Below, piece by piece: positions 47,091 to 57,220 of a stretch of DNA of 64,000 nt. The DNA is taken from positions 146,127 through 210,126 of the forward strand of contig MGWO01000004.1 of assembly GCA_001801025.1 (NCBI GenBank). The letters run 5' to 3'. Below the pieces are notes generated by a model. It worked only from the letters and a program-made list of their open reading frames with translations, was not told the DNA's origin and ran no database searches. This DNA comes from Gallionellales bacterium GWA2_54_124. Lineage in GTDB: Bacteria > Pseudomonadota > Gammaproteobacteria > Burkholderiales > Gallionellaceae. How positions within the stretch are numbered: position 1 is the stretch's first letter; each line of letters begins with the position of its first letter. Made by a program: the position numbers and the translations under genes.

Positions 47091-48290
47091 TCAAAAAAGC
47101 TCCCGATAAATCTGATCATAATTTTTGACGCCTTGTTCCAGCGCGAAATATTGATTCGCCACATTGATACAACGAGGTTTCACATCGACATCCGCCACAA
47201 GTTTCAGCAATATCTCAACCCCTTGCACATGGGCTGCATCATCAAAACTATCCAGCACCACCCCGACATTCTCGCCTTTAAGTATGGATTCGGTATCACC
47301 TACCCCGCTATTGCTGATACAAGGCACGCCGCAGCCCAGCAATTCACCGAATTTAGTCGGTGCGCTAGCACGCTTGGAAAATGCCTGTTTAATATAAAAA
47401 ACACAGGCATCCATTTGATGGATCGCCTGTACCACTTCATGATGTGCAGCCGACTTTAGTTCCACTTTTGCAGCATCCACACCAAGGACTGTCACTCGTT
47501 CTCGAATGAAGTCGTGTTCGTTACGATTGATAATCAGTAAGCGCGCATGCGGTTTAAGCTTGACCAATGCAATAAAGGTACGCAGCGCCTCATCAAATAG
47601 ATACCAAGTTCCAACCGACCCTACATAACCCAAAACAAAGTCATCTGCATGACGCTTGATGGTTGTTACAGCGGGGTGAAATAAAGCTAAATTGACGCAG
47701 GTCGGAATAACTACAAATTTTTGTTGGATGCCCTGCATATATGAAAATGAGCACATATCCTGAACAGCGGTTTGGGTTAGTGACACCACCACATCAGCAT
47801 TGAGCAGAAATTTTTGCTCAAACCATTTCGCCACACGATACAACCGCGAACCTTTCGGCCAGATACCGCCATCAATCCGCTCATCCGCCCAGAAGCCGCG
47901 CATATCAAAGATATATTTAATGGACAACAATTTCTTCAGAGATAATGCAATCACCGAAGACACATAGCTTCGGGCATGAACGATCTTGATACGGTGTCTC
48001 ACCACCTGATATGAGCCAACCACAATACCCGTGATAATATCAAATAAGGTAGCCAGCGCGCTCGGTTTACTGTGATAGCGCAAGGGAACCCAAATCACAC
48101 CCTTTGACTTGACCTCCGCCTTGATTCTAGATTTCTCAGTCTCATTTTCCCAGTCAACCTGTTTTTCAAAACTCATCAATACAATTTTGTGATTAACACT
48201 TAAACCCGCTAAGTATTGCCAAACCTGAGACTGGCCAAGCGGCTCCATCAGTCCATCGTAGGTTATGTAAAGTACCGATGCACCTGTCAT
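47091..48290 (-). CDS. Glycosyltransferase family 4-type
   Basis: A 399-residue transferase beginning VLYITYDGLMEPLGQSQVWQ, a subfamily common in polysaccharide loci. The donor half has VLGYVGSVGTWYLFDEALR and APTKFGELLGCGVPCISN. Its ATG overlaps the deacetylase stop by four bases, so it is coupled to that gene. Sugar specificity is unknown. Confidence 0.88.
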   Translation of the reverse strand: MTGASVLYITYDGLMEPLGQSQVWQYLAGLSVNHKIVLMSFEKQVDWENETEKSRIKAEVKSKGVIWVPLRYHSKPSALATLFDIITGIVVGSYQVVRHRIKIVHARSYVSSVIALSLKKLLSIKYIFDMRGFWADERIDGGIWPKGSRLYRVAKWFEQKFLLNADVVVSLTQTAVQDMCSFSYMQGIQQKFVVIPTCVNLALFHPAVTTIKRHADDFVLGYVGSVGTWYLFDEALRTFIALVKLKPHARLLIINRNEHDFIRERVTVLGVDAAKVELKSAAHHEVVQAIHQMDACVFYIKQAFSKRASAPTKFGELLGCGVPCISNSGVGDTESILKGENVGVVLDSFDDAAHVQGVEILLKLVADVDVKPRCINVANQYFALEQGVKNYDQIYRELF

Positions 48291-49126
48291 TCCGTTTTTC
48301 CAAACTTATTTAAGATCATGTCAGCATTCGGTTTAAATAGCCCGATAAAGAAATCTAAAGCGCCAGAAGCTGCACACCAGAGATGCGGCGTATTTGCGAT
48401 CTCATTTCTGTAAAATACAAAATCATCAAGATTGTTAAAGCCGTGACGCGTTATAAAAACTCGTCTATAAACTCGTCTTAGTTCATCCAAGTGACGCTCA
48501 TGAAACCGCCCCCATGGAAAAGCGAATAACGCTATAGGCATGCCCATCTTTTGTTCAATATTAACTTTGGCATCAACAGCATCTTTGCAACCCTCTTCAA
48601 AAGGTAACTTTGAGTAATCCAAATGATTTTGCCCATGTGATCCAATCGTCATGCCCATGACAACCATTTCACATGCATTTTTTGCTGAGAAAGTACCATA
48701 GACTTCATTTATGGGAAGTTGACCCAAACGAGCTTTAATAAATGAGGGTGTACTACCGTTCTGCAAACATTCGCCAATCACAAAAAAAACTCCAGACAAA
48801 CCAGACTTTGCAAGAATCGGAGCTGCCGTAATAAAATTATCTTTAAAGCCATCATCAAAGCTAAGCAACACATTCACCCGCTTAGGGTCGTACCCAGAGA
48901 ACTCACCTTCTTGAGTAACCTTCAATACGGCGTAATATTTAGATAAATGATCTATCTGTTGTGCAAAGCCTGCTTCAGAAATAGCATTATCAAAATACTG
49001 ACCGGGCTGAGATATACTGTGAAACATCAGTACTTTTATTCGCCCCCTGTTGATGTACCGGAACAAAATATTTATTCCACACAATTCAATTACAAAGAAA
49101 AAAATAGTTTTTAAATATTTTTTCAT
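48287..49126 (-). CDS. Polysaccharide deacetylase (NodB domain)
   Basis: A 279-residue carbohydrate esterase family 4 protein with a hydrophobic N-terminus. Motif 1 LLSFDDGFKDN and motif 2 MTIGSHGQNHLDYS carry the metal ligands, and FAFPWGRFHERH follows. It probably de-N-acetylates a sugar of the polymer or a precursor. It overlaps both neighbours by four bases (FemAB-like upstream, glycosyltransferase downstream). Base composition is clearly AT-richer than in the first 23 kb. Confidence 0.88.
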   Translation of the reverse strand: MKKYLKTIFFFVIELCGINILFRYINRGRIKVLMFHSISQPGQYFDNAISEAGFAQQIDHLSKYYAVLKVTQEGEFSGYDPKRVNVLLSFDDGFKDNFITAAPILAKSGLSGVFFVIGECLQNGSTPSFIKARLGQLPINEVYGTFSAKNACEMVVMGMTIGSHGQNHLDYSKLPFEEGCKDAVDAKVNIEQKMGMPIALFAFPWGRFHERHLDELRRVYRRVFITRHGFNNLDDFVFYRNEIANTPHLWCAASGALDFFIGLFKPNADMILNKFGKTE

Positions 49127-50031
49127 AGCGCAACGCGAAATTTCTTGTAGATATTCTTAGCGAGCATCAAAAAGGTTGGACAACGATAGTACTCTGGCCC
49201 TAAATCAACCCCATCACCACCAAAGCTCTTTTTAAAACGACATATACCGTTTAAGTCACTCAACTCCGGCACTCCGCCCAAATCATACCAACTCTGCCCT
49301 ATCTGCTTCAGATGTTCAATTATTTTCCATTGAACCAATTGAGCGGATCCATCGTTTTTTTGATCGCCAGATACCCCATACAGAAAAATAGACTTGGAAT
49401 CTGCTGAATAAACAAGTGCAATAGTACATATAGTCTCTCCATTACGTACGTAATACATGCACAAACGACCATCCTCAAACATTTTTCTGATAATTGTTTC
49501 ATTGGGTATTTCCAATGAGCGCTCAATAGCCATTTTGGAATAACGCTCGTAAAATAAAGTAAAAAGCTCTTCGTTTAGCAAAGATATTGACTCGACAACC
49601 ATACCGGAAGCGATAGCTTTGCGACAAACGCGCTTGTTATCAGCATTCATATTAGACCAAAGCTTATCGACCTCTAGGCTAAGATCTACAACGAAGGTGT
49701 ATTTATTAAACAATCTTTCGCTATCAACAACCTTTGCAACACGTAATCCATCAATCAACATCTCGTTACAAAAATCTTGGGTTTGATTTGCAAAATCTTT
49801 GATCGTAATCATCGAAAACGGTCCAAAAATAGAAAGTTTGAGCAACTCACTATGTAACTTATCTTGAGTGAGCTGAGACAAAACTAGGGAACGTTTTATG
49901 GGGCCAAAATTCTTTATAAGAACTTTAAAATCAGCACCTTCCACAGCGAGTTTCCAGCCATAGTATTTACTCAAAGTCCATTCTGGTTCCAAAAAAATTG
50001 ATTGGTACTTATCTAACGAGTCAAATTTCAT
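49123..50031 (-). CDS. FemAB-like / GNAT-fold transferase
   Basis: A 302-residue protein with the C-terminal GNAT half of FemAB proteins: ALVYSADSKSIFLYGVSGD, SAQLVQWKIIEHLKQIG, WYDLGGVPE and ICRFKKSFGGD. FemAB relatives transfer aminoacyl groups; versions in polysaccharide loci may modify amino sugars. The aminotransferase gene just upstream could supply such a sugar (inference). It overlaps that gene by eleven bases. Confidence 0.8.
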   Translation of the reverse strand: MKFDSLDKYQSIFLEPEWTLSKYYGWKLAVEGADFKVLIKNFGPIKRSLVLSQLTQDKLHSELLKLSIFGPFSMITIKDFANQTQDFCNEMLIDGLRVAKVVDSERLFNKYTFVVDLSLEVDKLWSNMNADNKRVCRKAIASGMVVESISLLNEELFTLFYERYSKMAIERSLEIPNETIIRKMFEDGRLCMYYVRNGETICTIALVYSADSKSIFLYGVSGDQKNDGSAQLVQWKIIEHLKQIGQSWYDLGGVPELSDLNGICRFKKSFGGDGVDLGPEYYRCPTFLMLAKNIYKKFRVAL

Positions 50032-51109
50032 CTAGTACTTTCTCAAGATTTTCAATATAGCTTTTCATAATTAGGCCTTGATGCAATGGGAGAAATATAT
50101 AGCTGCGCAGTAGATCTACGGCCCCGTGCAAGTTAGACTGCTGAATCTCAGCAGGTAGTGAAGGCCATGCATAAGCATCAATATCTCCAGACCTTAAATA
50201 CTGAAGAAGTTTCGACTGCGAGCAAATAGTTCTAACCATCAAAGGGAAGGCCAGCGGAGTATTTCCAACTTCGAGTAAGGAATTTTTCACTGATAAAAAT
50301 TGATAATTTTTGTCAGCGAAAAAATTTTCTAGCAGGTGATAATTTTCTCGTCTAGCGTCTCGGATATATGATTGATTGCACGACTTCATCAACTTCTCCC
50401 CCCAAAAACTAGCTCTCAAATATTTCTGATCATTATCTTCAATCGATAACACATCTGTATATTCCGGTAACTTATTTCGAATCCGAAATCCACAAATATT
50501 GATAAGTGTCTTAACAAAATACTTCAAATGATTCTCATTATTCTGTTGATTACTATACTCACTTATCTGCTCAAACAAATGTGAATAACGCTTGGTATTA
50601 ATAGCAACATAAGCACCATTCAGTACAGGAATAGTTTTACGAAATGATGTGATTGAAAAATCGCCAAACTCATCTAAATTCTGCCCATTATGTAGGCTAG
50701 AAAAACCATGTGCATTATCATTTATCCAAATCCAACCTCGAGATAAAATCAGCTTTTTAGCAGACTCAATCCCAACACCAAATCCAAAATAATTAACCGT
50801 TAACAGCACGCTAATATCATGATCAACGGGTATAGAGGTTAGATCAATTCGAAAAGAATCATCTACTTTATAATAGACAGGTACTAACTGAAGTGTAGCT
50901 AAAGGTATGAGCACCACATTACAAACATAGGATGGAATTAAAACTTTGCTGCCTGGTTTAAGCTCCAACGCCTTCAATATATTGAGTAGTGCAAAGCGTG
51001 CATAACCAGTAAAGATAACTCGATCATTATTTTGTGCGCGCCGAAAACCACCGCACCACAGGCTTTTAAAAAGTTCTGTCCTACAAATTGTCGGCGAGCG
51101 TCGCACCAT
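50021..51109 (-). CDS. DegT/DnrJ/EryC1-family PLP aminotransferase
   Basis: A 362-residue PLP-dependent enzyme. VLIPSYVCNVVLIPL, INDNAHGFSS and FSITSFRKTIPVLNGAYV (with the candidate PLP lysine) follow the sugar-aminotransferase pattern, though the active-site context is divergent. It probably makes an amino sugar nucleotide or transfers an amine. ATG 51109 was chosen over TTG 51118. Confidence 0.78.
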   Translation of the reverse strand: MVRRSPTICRTELFKSLWCGGFRRAQNNDRVIFTGYARFALLNILKALELKPGSKVLIPSYVCNVVLIPLATLQLVPVYYKVDDSFRIDLTSIPVDHDISVLLTVNYFGFGVGIESAKKLILSRGWIWINDNAHGFSSLHNGQNLDEFGDFSITSFRKTIPVLNGAYVAINTKRYSHLFEQISEYSNQQNNENHLKYFVKTLINICGFRIRNKLPEYTDVLSIEDNDQKYLRASFWGEKLMKSCNQSYIRDARRENYHLLENFFADKNYQFLSVKNSLLEVGNTPLAFPLMVRTICSQSKLLQYLRSGDIDAYAWPSLPAEIQQSNLHGAVDLLRSYIFLPLHQGLIMKSYIENLEKVLDEI

Positions 51110-51146
51110 AAATTTCAATCAGCCCCTAAAAATAAAACATAGCCTA

Positions 51147-52292
51147 CTAGCATTTTTTTCTGTTCAATAACAGTTGTTGATAACGGTCCAAATGTCGCCT
51201 CGCGACAATCTGAATTGACAACTCACGTTCCGCACGGACAAGCGCCTTCGCACCTAATGAAGTACGCTTCCCTGTGTCATCTAATAACTGCAAAATATTT
51301 GACGCTAATAAATCTGAATTACCAGACTGAAACAATAGTGCATTGTCATCCCCTCCAACAACTTCGCGTATAGCTTTAATATCACTACAGACGACCGCAA
51401 CACCAAGAGCCATTGCTTCAGCAACAAGCAATCCATATCCTTCAGAGAGAGAGGGTATAACAACAACATCTGTTGAACAGATCAATGCGAATAGATCTTC
51501 CTGAGAAAGACCCGGCATAAATTTAATATTATTTATAACCTTGGTATCTCTTGAATATTTTATAAGCTCATTAAGCAACGGGCCATCGCCAACTATCAAG
51601 GCAAGTGCATCTGGATAAAATTCAATAATTTTTATCATAGAACTAATAAAAATTTGATGCCCCTTTTCCCAAACTAGCCTACCAGGCAGGATGATTACAG
51701 GACCCTTGGTAATTACTTCAAATTTTTCCCACGTCTCAGAATGTGACTGGGCACGAGCGACCACCGCACACTTCAAGTCAATACCATTGTGAATCACTTC
51801 AACTTCTAAATGTCCATAGTGATATTTATATGAGTCAGCTGCAGCAGAACTAACAGCAATCCAGTGATCAAAAAAAGATCTAAATATTAATCCCTCTGCG
51901 AACCGCCTAATTTTTTTATAAATATTTTTGGGCGGATATGCTTCGTATCCCAAATTATGGTAAGTCATAACGGTTATAGCTTTACTACCCATCACTTGGG
52001 AACAGACAACACGCATAGCAGCAGAAAATGAATGAGCATGAATAACGTCAATTTTTCTATCCTGAACAATTTTGCTAATTTCATAAGCAGAGGTAAGGAA
52101 ACTGAATCGAGCCTTTCCTAAAGAGTGAATAACAACACCAGCAGCTTCAAGTTCGTCAGCTAAAAATCTTGATTCGTCAAAACATGCAATTTCGACAGTT
52201 GCTCCAAAATTAGTAATTGCGATTGAAATATTTTTGGTAAACACCTCCGCGCCACCAATACTTAAATCTCCTATTACGTACAAAATCTTCAT
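51147..52292 (-). CDS. Glycosyltransferase family 4-type
   Basis: A 381-residue GT-B transferase beginning KILYVIGDLSIGGAEVFTK, with VIILPGRLVWEKGHQIFISS and PSLSEGYGLLVAEAMALG carrying the EX7E motif. An N-terminal extension to 52373 starts with TTG and is not conserved. It lies 80 bp from the acetyltransferase. Sugar specificity is unknown. Confidence 0.9.
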   Translation of the reverse strand: MKILYVIGDLSIGGAEVFTKNISIAITNFGATVEIACFDESRFLADELEAAGVVIHSLGKARFSFLTSAYEISKIVQDRKIDVIHAHSFSAAMRVVCSQVMGSKAITVMTYHNLGYEAYPPKNIYKKIRRFAEGLIFRSFFDHWIAVSSAAADSYKYHYGHLEVEVIHNGIDLKCAVVARAQSHSETWEKFEVITKGPVIILPGRLVWEKGHQIFISSMIKIIEFYPDALALIVGDGPLLNELIKYSRDTKVINNIKFMPGLSQEDLFALICSTDVVVIPSLSEGYGLLVAEAMALGVAVVCSDIKAIREVVGGDDNALLFQSGNSDLLASNILQLLDDTGKRTSLGAKALVRAERELSIQIVARRHLDRYQQLLLNRKKC

Positions 52293-52372
52293 AAAACACC
52301 GACTTCCAAAAAATTGTCCCCCCCCAATGCTACTCACGCAAACCGCACTTGTAATCAACCCACAAACAAACA

Positions 52373-52939
52373 CTATCGGGATTTAATTGCACGAGCAGGC
52401 ACACCAACAGCAATAGAAAAGCTTGGTATATCATTAGTAACTACAGCATTCGCTCCTATTACGGCCCCCGTCGCAATCATTGAGCCTGCCGTCACCACAG
52501 CATGCGCACCCAACCAAACGTCATCCCCTATTTTAATCGGCGCACTAACTTGCTTTTGCTTAAACATAGGAATGTCACGATGCATTCCATGATTGGCATC
52601 TCTAATTACACAATAGGCAGCAATCAGACAATTTTTCCCAATTTTGATTGACTCAACTGAAACAAGGTGACTTCCAACGCCAATAAAAGTGTTATTGTCA
52701 ATTTCGATACTTCCTTCTTGCGCACATAACAAAGTAAAGTCTTGAAGAGTTACGCCGTCACCGATATTAATTTTTCCGCCATCAGTTACTTGAATCTGAA
52801 CCATGCGCCCAATAGATACATTTTCCCCAATGATGATATTGATACCACATAGCCTAAACTTGATTCGGACCCACAAAATTCGCCACTTAACGAACAATGC
52901 AATTAACAAGCTATTGGCTTTTCTAAAATAAATATTCAT
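52373..52939 (-). CDS. Hexapeptide-repeat O-acetyltransferase (left-handed beta helix)
   Basis: A 188-residue acyltransferase with hexapeptide repeats (INIGDGVTLQDFTLL, IEIDNNTFIGVG, IKIGDDVWLGAHAVVTAG, ATGAVIGANAVV) and the typical HGMHRD loop with a catalytic His. It is WcaF/maltose acetyltransferase-like and probably acetylates a sugar in the repeat unit. Confidence 0.88.
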   Translation of the reverse strand: MNIYFRKANSLLIALFVKWRILWVRIKFRLCGINIIIGENVSIGRMVQIQVTDGGKINIGDGVTLQDFTLLCAQEGSIEIDNNTFIGVGSHLVSVESIKIGKNCLIAAYCVIRDANHGMHRDIPMFKQKQVSAPIKIGDDVWLGAHAVVTAGSMIATGAVIGANAVVTNDIPSFSIAVGVPARAIKSR

Positions 52940-52987
52940 TTAAATCAAATAGTTAAAAAATTAAAGACGATATCACCATCTTCATGG

Positions 52988-53953
52988 TTATCGTAAAATA
53001 TCTTTAATCAAGCTTTTCCAACCCTGGAAGTAATCATAGTCGCCATGAAGATAATTGCTCACAGCAAACCAAGGACGGACAAAACGAGCGCAGCCCAATA
53101 ACTCACACCTACGAAGAATTGCAGCTTGTATTTTTTGTATTTCCGCCACTTTTTCTGAAAAATAAAAATTCTCAGTTTGGAACATTTCTAAATTTTTGCA
53201 CAATGAAATTCTCTCAGAGATAAGTTTTAACTTCTCTATCTCTTTGTAATACCCTTCTCGGGGATCTATTCCTTGATATTTTTTATATTCATCCAGCCAA
53301 GAAACTTTGGATAGCGAGGCGGCAAGTGGCTGTGAAGTATTACTATTATGACGACGATACAACTGCAATACATCTGGAATAACTTTCCTGCACCCCAGCC
53401 AATAACCCAAATCGTGTATCCATCCATCGTGTGCATTTGGGATCATAGTGGGAATTGGCAACATAATATCCAAGAATTTTTTACTGATCGCAGAGCCGCA
53501 GCCATTAACGAACTGCCGATCAGTAACACCACTGCTTCGCAATTGCCCAGAGATAGTTAGTCCACTTTGCAATAAATTTTCGTCAGCCAAATCAGAATCA
53601 TTAGCCACCAGCAAACAGCCCGGATAACTTTGAAAGTAACGGACTACCACATCAAGCTTATTTGGATACCAAACATCATCCTGATCACTTAGAAAAATAA
53701 TGTCACCTGAACACAAGCTCATCGCTTTGGCAAAGTTCTGCACATAGCCTAAATTTTGTGGGTTCTCAAAAATGCGCACAGTAAATGGAGCTTGATTTTC
53801 AAATTTGCGAAGTATGTCCAGAGTATTATCAATAGAGCCGTCATCACACACAACCAATTCATCCGGCACCCGTGACTGCTTCGAAAAGCTATCAAGTTGC
53901 TCCTGAAGATACTTTCCACCGTTATAAGTTGCCAGCGCTATGGATATCTTCAT
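52988..53953 (-). CDS. Glycosyltransferase family 2
   Basis: A 321-residue GT-A fold transferase beginning ISIALATYNGGKYLQEQLDS with VVCDDGSIDNT and the metal-binding IIFLSDQDDVW motif. The DQDD form and overall pattern resemble rhamnosyltransferase-like GT2 enzymes, consistent with rfbA/rfbC nearby, but specificity is an inference. It overlaps the methyltransferase gene by four bases. Confidence 0.9.
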   Translation of the reverse strand: MKISIALATYNGGKYLQEQLDSFSKQSRVPDELVVCDDGSIDNTLDILRKFENQAPFTVRIFENPQNLGYVQNFAKAMSLCSGDIIFLSDQDDVWYPNKLDVVVRYFQSYPGCLLVANDSDLADENLLQSGLTISGQLRSSGVTDRQFVNGCGSAISKKFLDIMLPIPTMIPNAHDGWIHDLGYWLGCRKVIPDVLQLYRRHNSNTSQPLAASLSKVSWLDEYKKYQGIDPREGYYKEIEKLKLISERISLCKNLEMFQTENFYFSEKVAEIQKIQAAILRRCELLGCARFVRPWFAVSNYLHGDYDYFQGWKSLIKDILR

Positions 53954-55002
53954 GCAGTCTTTTTCCTTGCTGTTAATGTAACAAACTCATGATGAGAAGA
54001 ATTGAATCTTGAAAGTATCAGTTTGATGCGATGTGTCAATGGTAGTTTGATAGATTGACTACTATAGGGCGAAAGTCCTTCCACCATCCTCATACTACTT
54101 AAATACATTCCTTTCTGAACAGTGGTTCGGCACTGAGGAAAAACGTGATCGAAACCCTCGTCAAAAAGTAATTTGGTGAGGCTATTAGGTGTAAATAGAA
54201 CAAGATGACGTGGTGTTTCAAGCCCCCGCCAGTTTTTTCCAAACAAACGTGCGCCAGAGCTTTCGATGTTCGGGGTGTCAATAAAAACAATCCCACCCGG
54301 CTTCAAAAGGCGATGAATATGTTGCAAAAACTCCCTTGGTTCATGCACATGCTCGATTACATGACTTACTGTGATCACATCGAAAAAGTTGGCTATGTGC
54401 GACAAGTCATCGATGGTGCCTACTGTGACTTCGAGGCCACGATCATGCGCGACCTCAGCTGCTTTGGCATCTGGCTCTATGCCCGACACCTGCCAACCCG
54501 CTTCTTGTGCACTGACCAAAAAATTACCATTGCCACAGCCTACGTCGAGCAAACGCTGCCCACATACTGGTTTAGGCAAGTAACGAAATCCAACGTCTAA
54601 GGCTTGACGTTGACTGGGTAACAGCCTCGCTAGCCAAATACCAAACACACTAGCGTGTTGCCGCTGTGTGCCATAACGATGATTCAAATATCCGTTAGCT
54701 AACATCCGCCTTAACCTTCGCGAGTAGCCAATTTTGGATGTATCTTCCGCAACAAAACCGGCCTCATGCGTGTAATATGTCCCATACGCCTTACCAATAT
54801 TTTCAAGATTGGGACGTGGATCCAGGTAAGCACTATTACATTGAGTACAGCAATACAAAGTCCAGCGACCAGGTGCAACAAAGAATACATTGTCCACCAG
54901 ATTTTCGTGTAACACCTCACGCTTCTCCCCGCCGCACACAGGGCAGTTTTTCACTTGTTCCAATTCATGGGATGGCCAATCGTTTAACAAAACATCTTTC
55001 AT
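53950..55002 (-). CDS. Class I SAM-dependent methyltransferase with N-terminal zinc-finger-like domain
   Basis: A 350-residue methyltransferase. The N-terminus has CPVCGGE and CCTQCNSAYLDPRP, a four-cysteine zinc-binding segment. The SAM domain has RLLDVGCGNGNFLVSAQEAG, ISGIEPDAKA-type acidic loop and VITVSHVIEHVHEP. It is similar to sugar C- or O-methyltransferases in polysaccharide loci. Confidence 0.87.
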   Translation of the reverse strand: MKDVLLNDWPSHELEQVKNCPVCGGEKREVLHENLVDNVFFVAPGRWTLYCCTQCNSAYLDPRPNLENIGKAYGTYYTHEAGFVAEDTSKIGYSRRLRRMLANGYLNHRYGTQRQHASVFGIWLARLLPSQRQALDVGFRYLPKPVCGQRLLDVGCGNGNFLVSAQEAGWQVSGIEPDAKAAEVAHDRGLEVTVGTIDDLSHIANFFDVITVSHVIEHVHEPREFLQHIHRLLKPGGIVFIDTPNIESSGARLFGKNWRGLETPRHLVLFTPNSLTKLLFDEGFDHVFPQCRTTVQKGMYLSSMRMVEGLSPYSSQSIKLPLTHRIKLILSRFNSSHHEFVTLTARKKTA

Positions 55003-55036
55003 ATTGATCCTCTGTGTTGCTTAGCTCTGACAAATG

Positions 55037-55642
55037 CTATTTGTTAATTGCAAATTTTTCTATAAAACAACTGATATCGTTATCTAGAAACTGAGGCATT
55101 GCGGCTTTAATTTTAGCTTCGCTCCAATTCCACCACGCGATCTCAAGCAATTGCTCAATAACTTTTTCTTCGAAACGATATTTAACGACCTTCCCTGGAT
55201 TGCCCGCCACCACAGAATAGGGCGGCACATCTCTTGAAATCACTGCTCGTGCTCCAATTACAGCACCATCACCAATTTTCACACCAGACAAGATAATAGC
55301 CTCTGTACCAATCCATACATCATTGCCAATTATCACATTCCCCTTGGTCTTTGGATGCCCCTCTAACTGACTAGCGGATTCCCATAAAACATTGAAAGGG
55401 TAAGTCGTTACCCAGTCGATACGATGCTCACCACCCAGAAAAACTTTTACTCCAGAAGCAACTGAAGTAAAAGAACCCATAGATAGAATAGCCCCTTCCC
55501 CCCAAGAAAGCACGGTGAGATCACCGTAAGTTCCCTGACCAATCTGGTATTCCGGATACCTTTGGGCCAAGTACTTCGGTGGACTAGGATAAAGTAGCTG
55601 GTGAAATTTATTGAACAATCTACGAATCAATTTAACGATCAT
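55037..55642 (-). CDS. CatB-like hexapeptide O-acetyltransferase
   Basis: A 201-residue left-handed beta-helix acyltransferase: [35 protein letters not shown] (with the family His), [18 protein letters not shown] and [20 protein letters not shown]. This is the xenobiotic/CatB type. It overlaps the flippase gene by eleven bases. Confidence 0.9.
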   Translation of the reverse strand: MIVKLIRRLFNKFHQLLYPSPPKYLAQRYPEYQIGQGTYGDLTVLSWGEGAILSMGSFTSVASGVKVFLGGEHRIDWVTTYPFNVLWESASQLEGHPKTKGNVIIGNDVWIGTEAIILSGVKIGDGAVIGARAVISRDVPPYSVVAGNPGKVVKYRFEEKVIEQLLEIAWWNWSEAKIKAAMPQFLDNDISCFIEKFAINK

Positions 55643-57080
55643 GATTTTTTTCTTTGCGAAGTAAGATGGCTTGCATTACGTCAATTAAGTGTTTTCTATC
55701 TTTAAATAGCGCAATGCCAATTAATACTATTCCGATCATCCAATGAACAAAACTAGGCAAGTTAGTTAGAGTGATTCCGAAAGCTGCGACTGCTATGAGC
55801 AGCATAGATCCAGATGCTAGCTTGAGCGTTTTCAGTAAGGCATTATTTAATCTAAGCAGCATGGTGGTATCTATAACAACTCGCAAAGCCCAAGCAGCAG
55901 CAGCACCTGCAACGCCGAAATATTGAATCCCCACCCAAAGCATAAAAAGATAAATTGGAATTTGAATCAAATAAATAATAACGACAGTTCGTGGATTACA
56001 TGTTGCCATGTATCTTGCATTATGGGGTATCACCATTGCATTCACCCATATTCCCAACAAAATTAGCTCACCTACACCAGCACTTCCTTTTGCCAACTCC
56101 ACTCCGAGCCAAATATTTAAGAAAGGTTGAACTAAAAAAAAACCTGCAATTACAACCGGCGTCATGACGGCAAGCAGTATTAACGTAGCTCGCTCCGCCA
56201 ACTCACGTGACTCGTCTGCGCCGGTCGATGCCAAACGAGGAAAAAGTGCTGATGATAAGCTACCTGGTATCACCATAGCTCGTGTGACCAAATCATATGG
56301 AACGGTATATAACGCTACTGCCTTGGCGCCACTCAGGGTTGCAATAATAAGCCTATCGACAGTCACCAACAGTGGTGCAAGGAAGGACATTACCGAAATC
56401 CAACCGCCATATGCTACTAATGCCTTGAGATCATCACTGTCAATCATAGGCCTGCCCACTAATGGAACATGCAAACGACTTTGATGGAATAGCAATACTG
56501 CTGTCAGTATTCTGGATACAAGCGCAGCAGGTACTAAGACCTCCAGCTCAACATGACCAGATGCAGCTACAGCGAGCGGTAACAATTGGCTAATCATGCT
56601 GGTAATGAGTTGAATGGCATTAACCTCCGCAAAACGCAAACGCGCCTGAAGAGCCCCCTGCATAACGGTGCTTGGCAATAATACGGGGAGGGCTAAGAGC
56701 ATCCAAGCAAGCGCACCAGACACTTCTGAACGACTTGTGATAGACATATCAATCTTATTCAACAAAATATAGTCAGAAAATATCCAGACCACCGTACTTG
56801 CCAGAATGCCGAGTACAAACGTACTTAGCAACGCAGTCCATAATAATTTACTGCGCTCAGCATCATCCGCTTCAGAAAGACGCGCCATACGCTGAGTGAC
56901 TGCTCGACCAAAACCAAGATCGAAGAAGCTAAAGTATCCCAATAGAGCCCAAATGACGGCAAGTACGCCATATCGCTCTGTGCCGATGTAGCCTATATAT
57001 AGAGGCACAGTGGCTAGCGCAATCAGCATCGGGATAACTGCACCTCCGAGATTGTACAAGGTGTGACGGCCTATGCTCAT
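55632..57080 (-). CDS. Lipid-linked oligosaccharide flippase (Wzx/RfbX type)
   Basis: A 482-residue polytopic membrane protein of the polysaccharide flippase (MATE-like) family with about 12-14 helices. It begins [20 protein letters not shown] with [20 protein letters not shown]. It moves undecaprenyl-linked repeat units across the inner membrane in Wzx/Wzy assembly. A 140-bp AT-rich gap separates it from rfbC upstream. Confidence 0.9.
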   Translation of the reverse strand: MSIGRHTLYNLGGAVIPMLIALATVPLYIGYIGTERYGVLAVIWALLGYFSFFDLGFGRAVTQRMARLSEADDAERSKLLWTALLSTFVLGILASTVVWIFSDYILLNKIDMSITSRSEVSGALAWMLLALPVLLPSTVMQGALQARLRFAEVNAIQLITSMISQLLPLAVAASGHVELEVLVPAALVSRILTAVLLFHQSRLHVPLVGRPMIDSDDLKALVAYGGWISVMSFLAPLLVTVDRLIIATLSGAKAVALYTVPYDLVTRAMVIPGSLSSALFPRLASTGADESRELAERATLILLAVMTPVVIAGFFLVQPFLNIWLGVELAKGSAGVGELILLGIWVNAMVIPHNARYMATCNPRTVVIIYLIQIPIYLFMLWVGIQYFGVAGAAAAWALRVVIDTTMLLRLNNALLKTLKLASGSMLLIAVAAFGITLTNLPSFVHWMIGIVLIGIALFKDRKHLIDVMQAILLRKEKNHDR

Positions 57081-57220
57081 AGCAAAACCACGATAATTGA
57101 ATCGCTCGTTGAAGTGAAATACATTCTATCTGTCATGTAATTTTTTTAGTTTTTCGATCAAGGCCAAGTTTAAAACTCAAAGTAAATTTTGAAAAAAATA
57201 TCTCAATTTATTTCAAGCTG

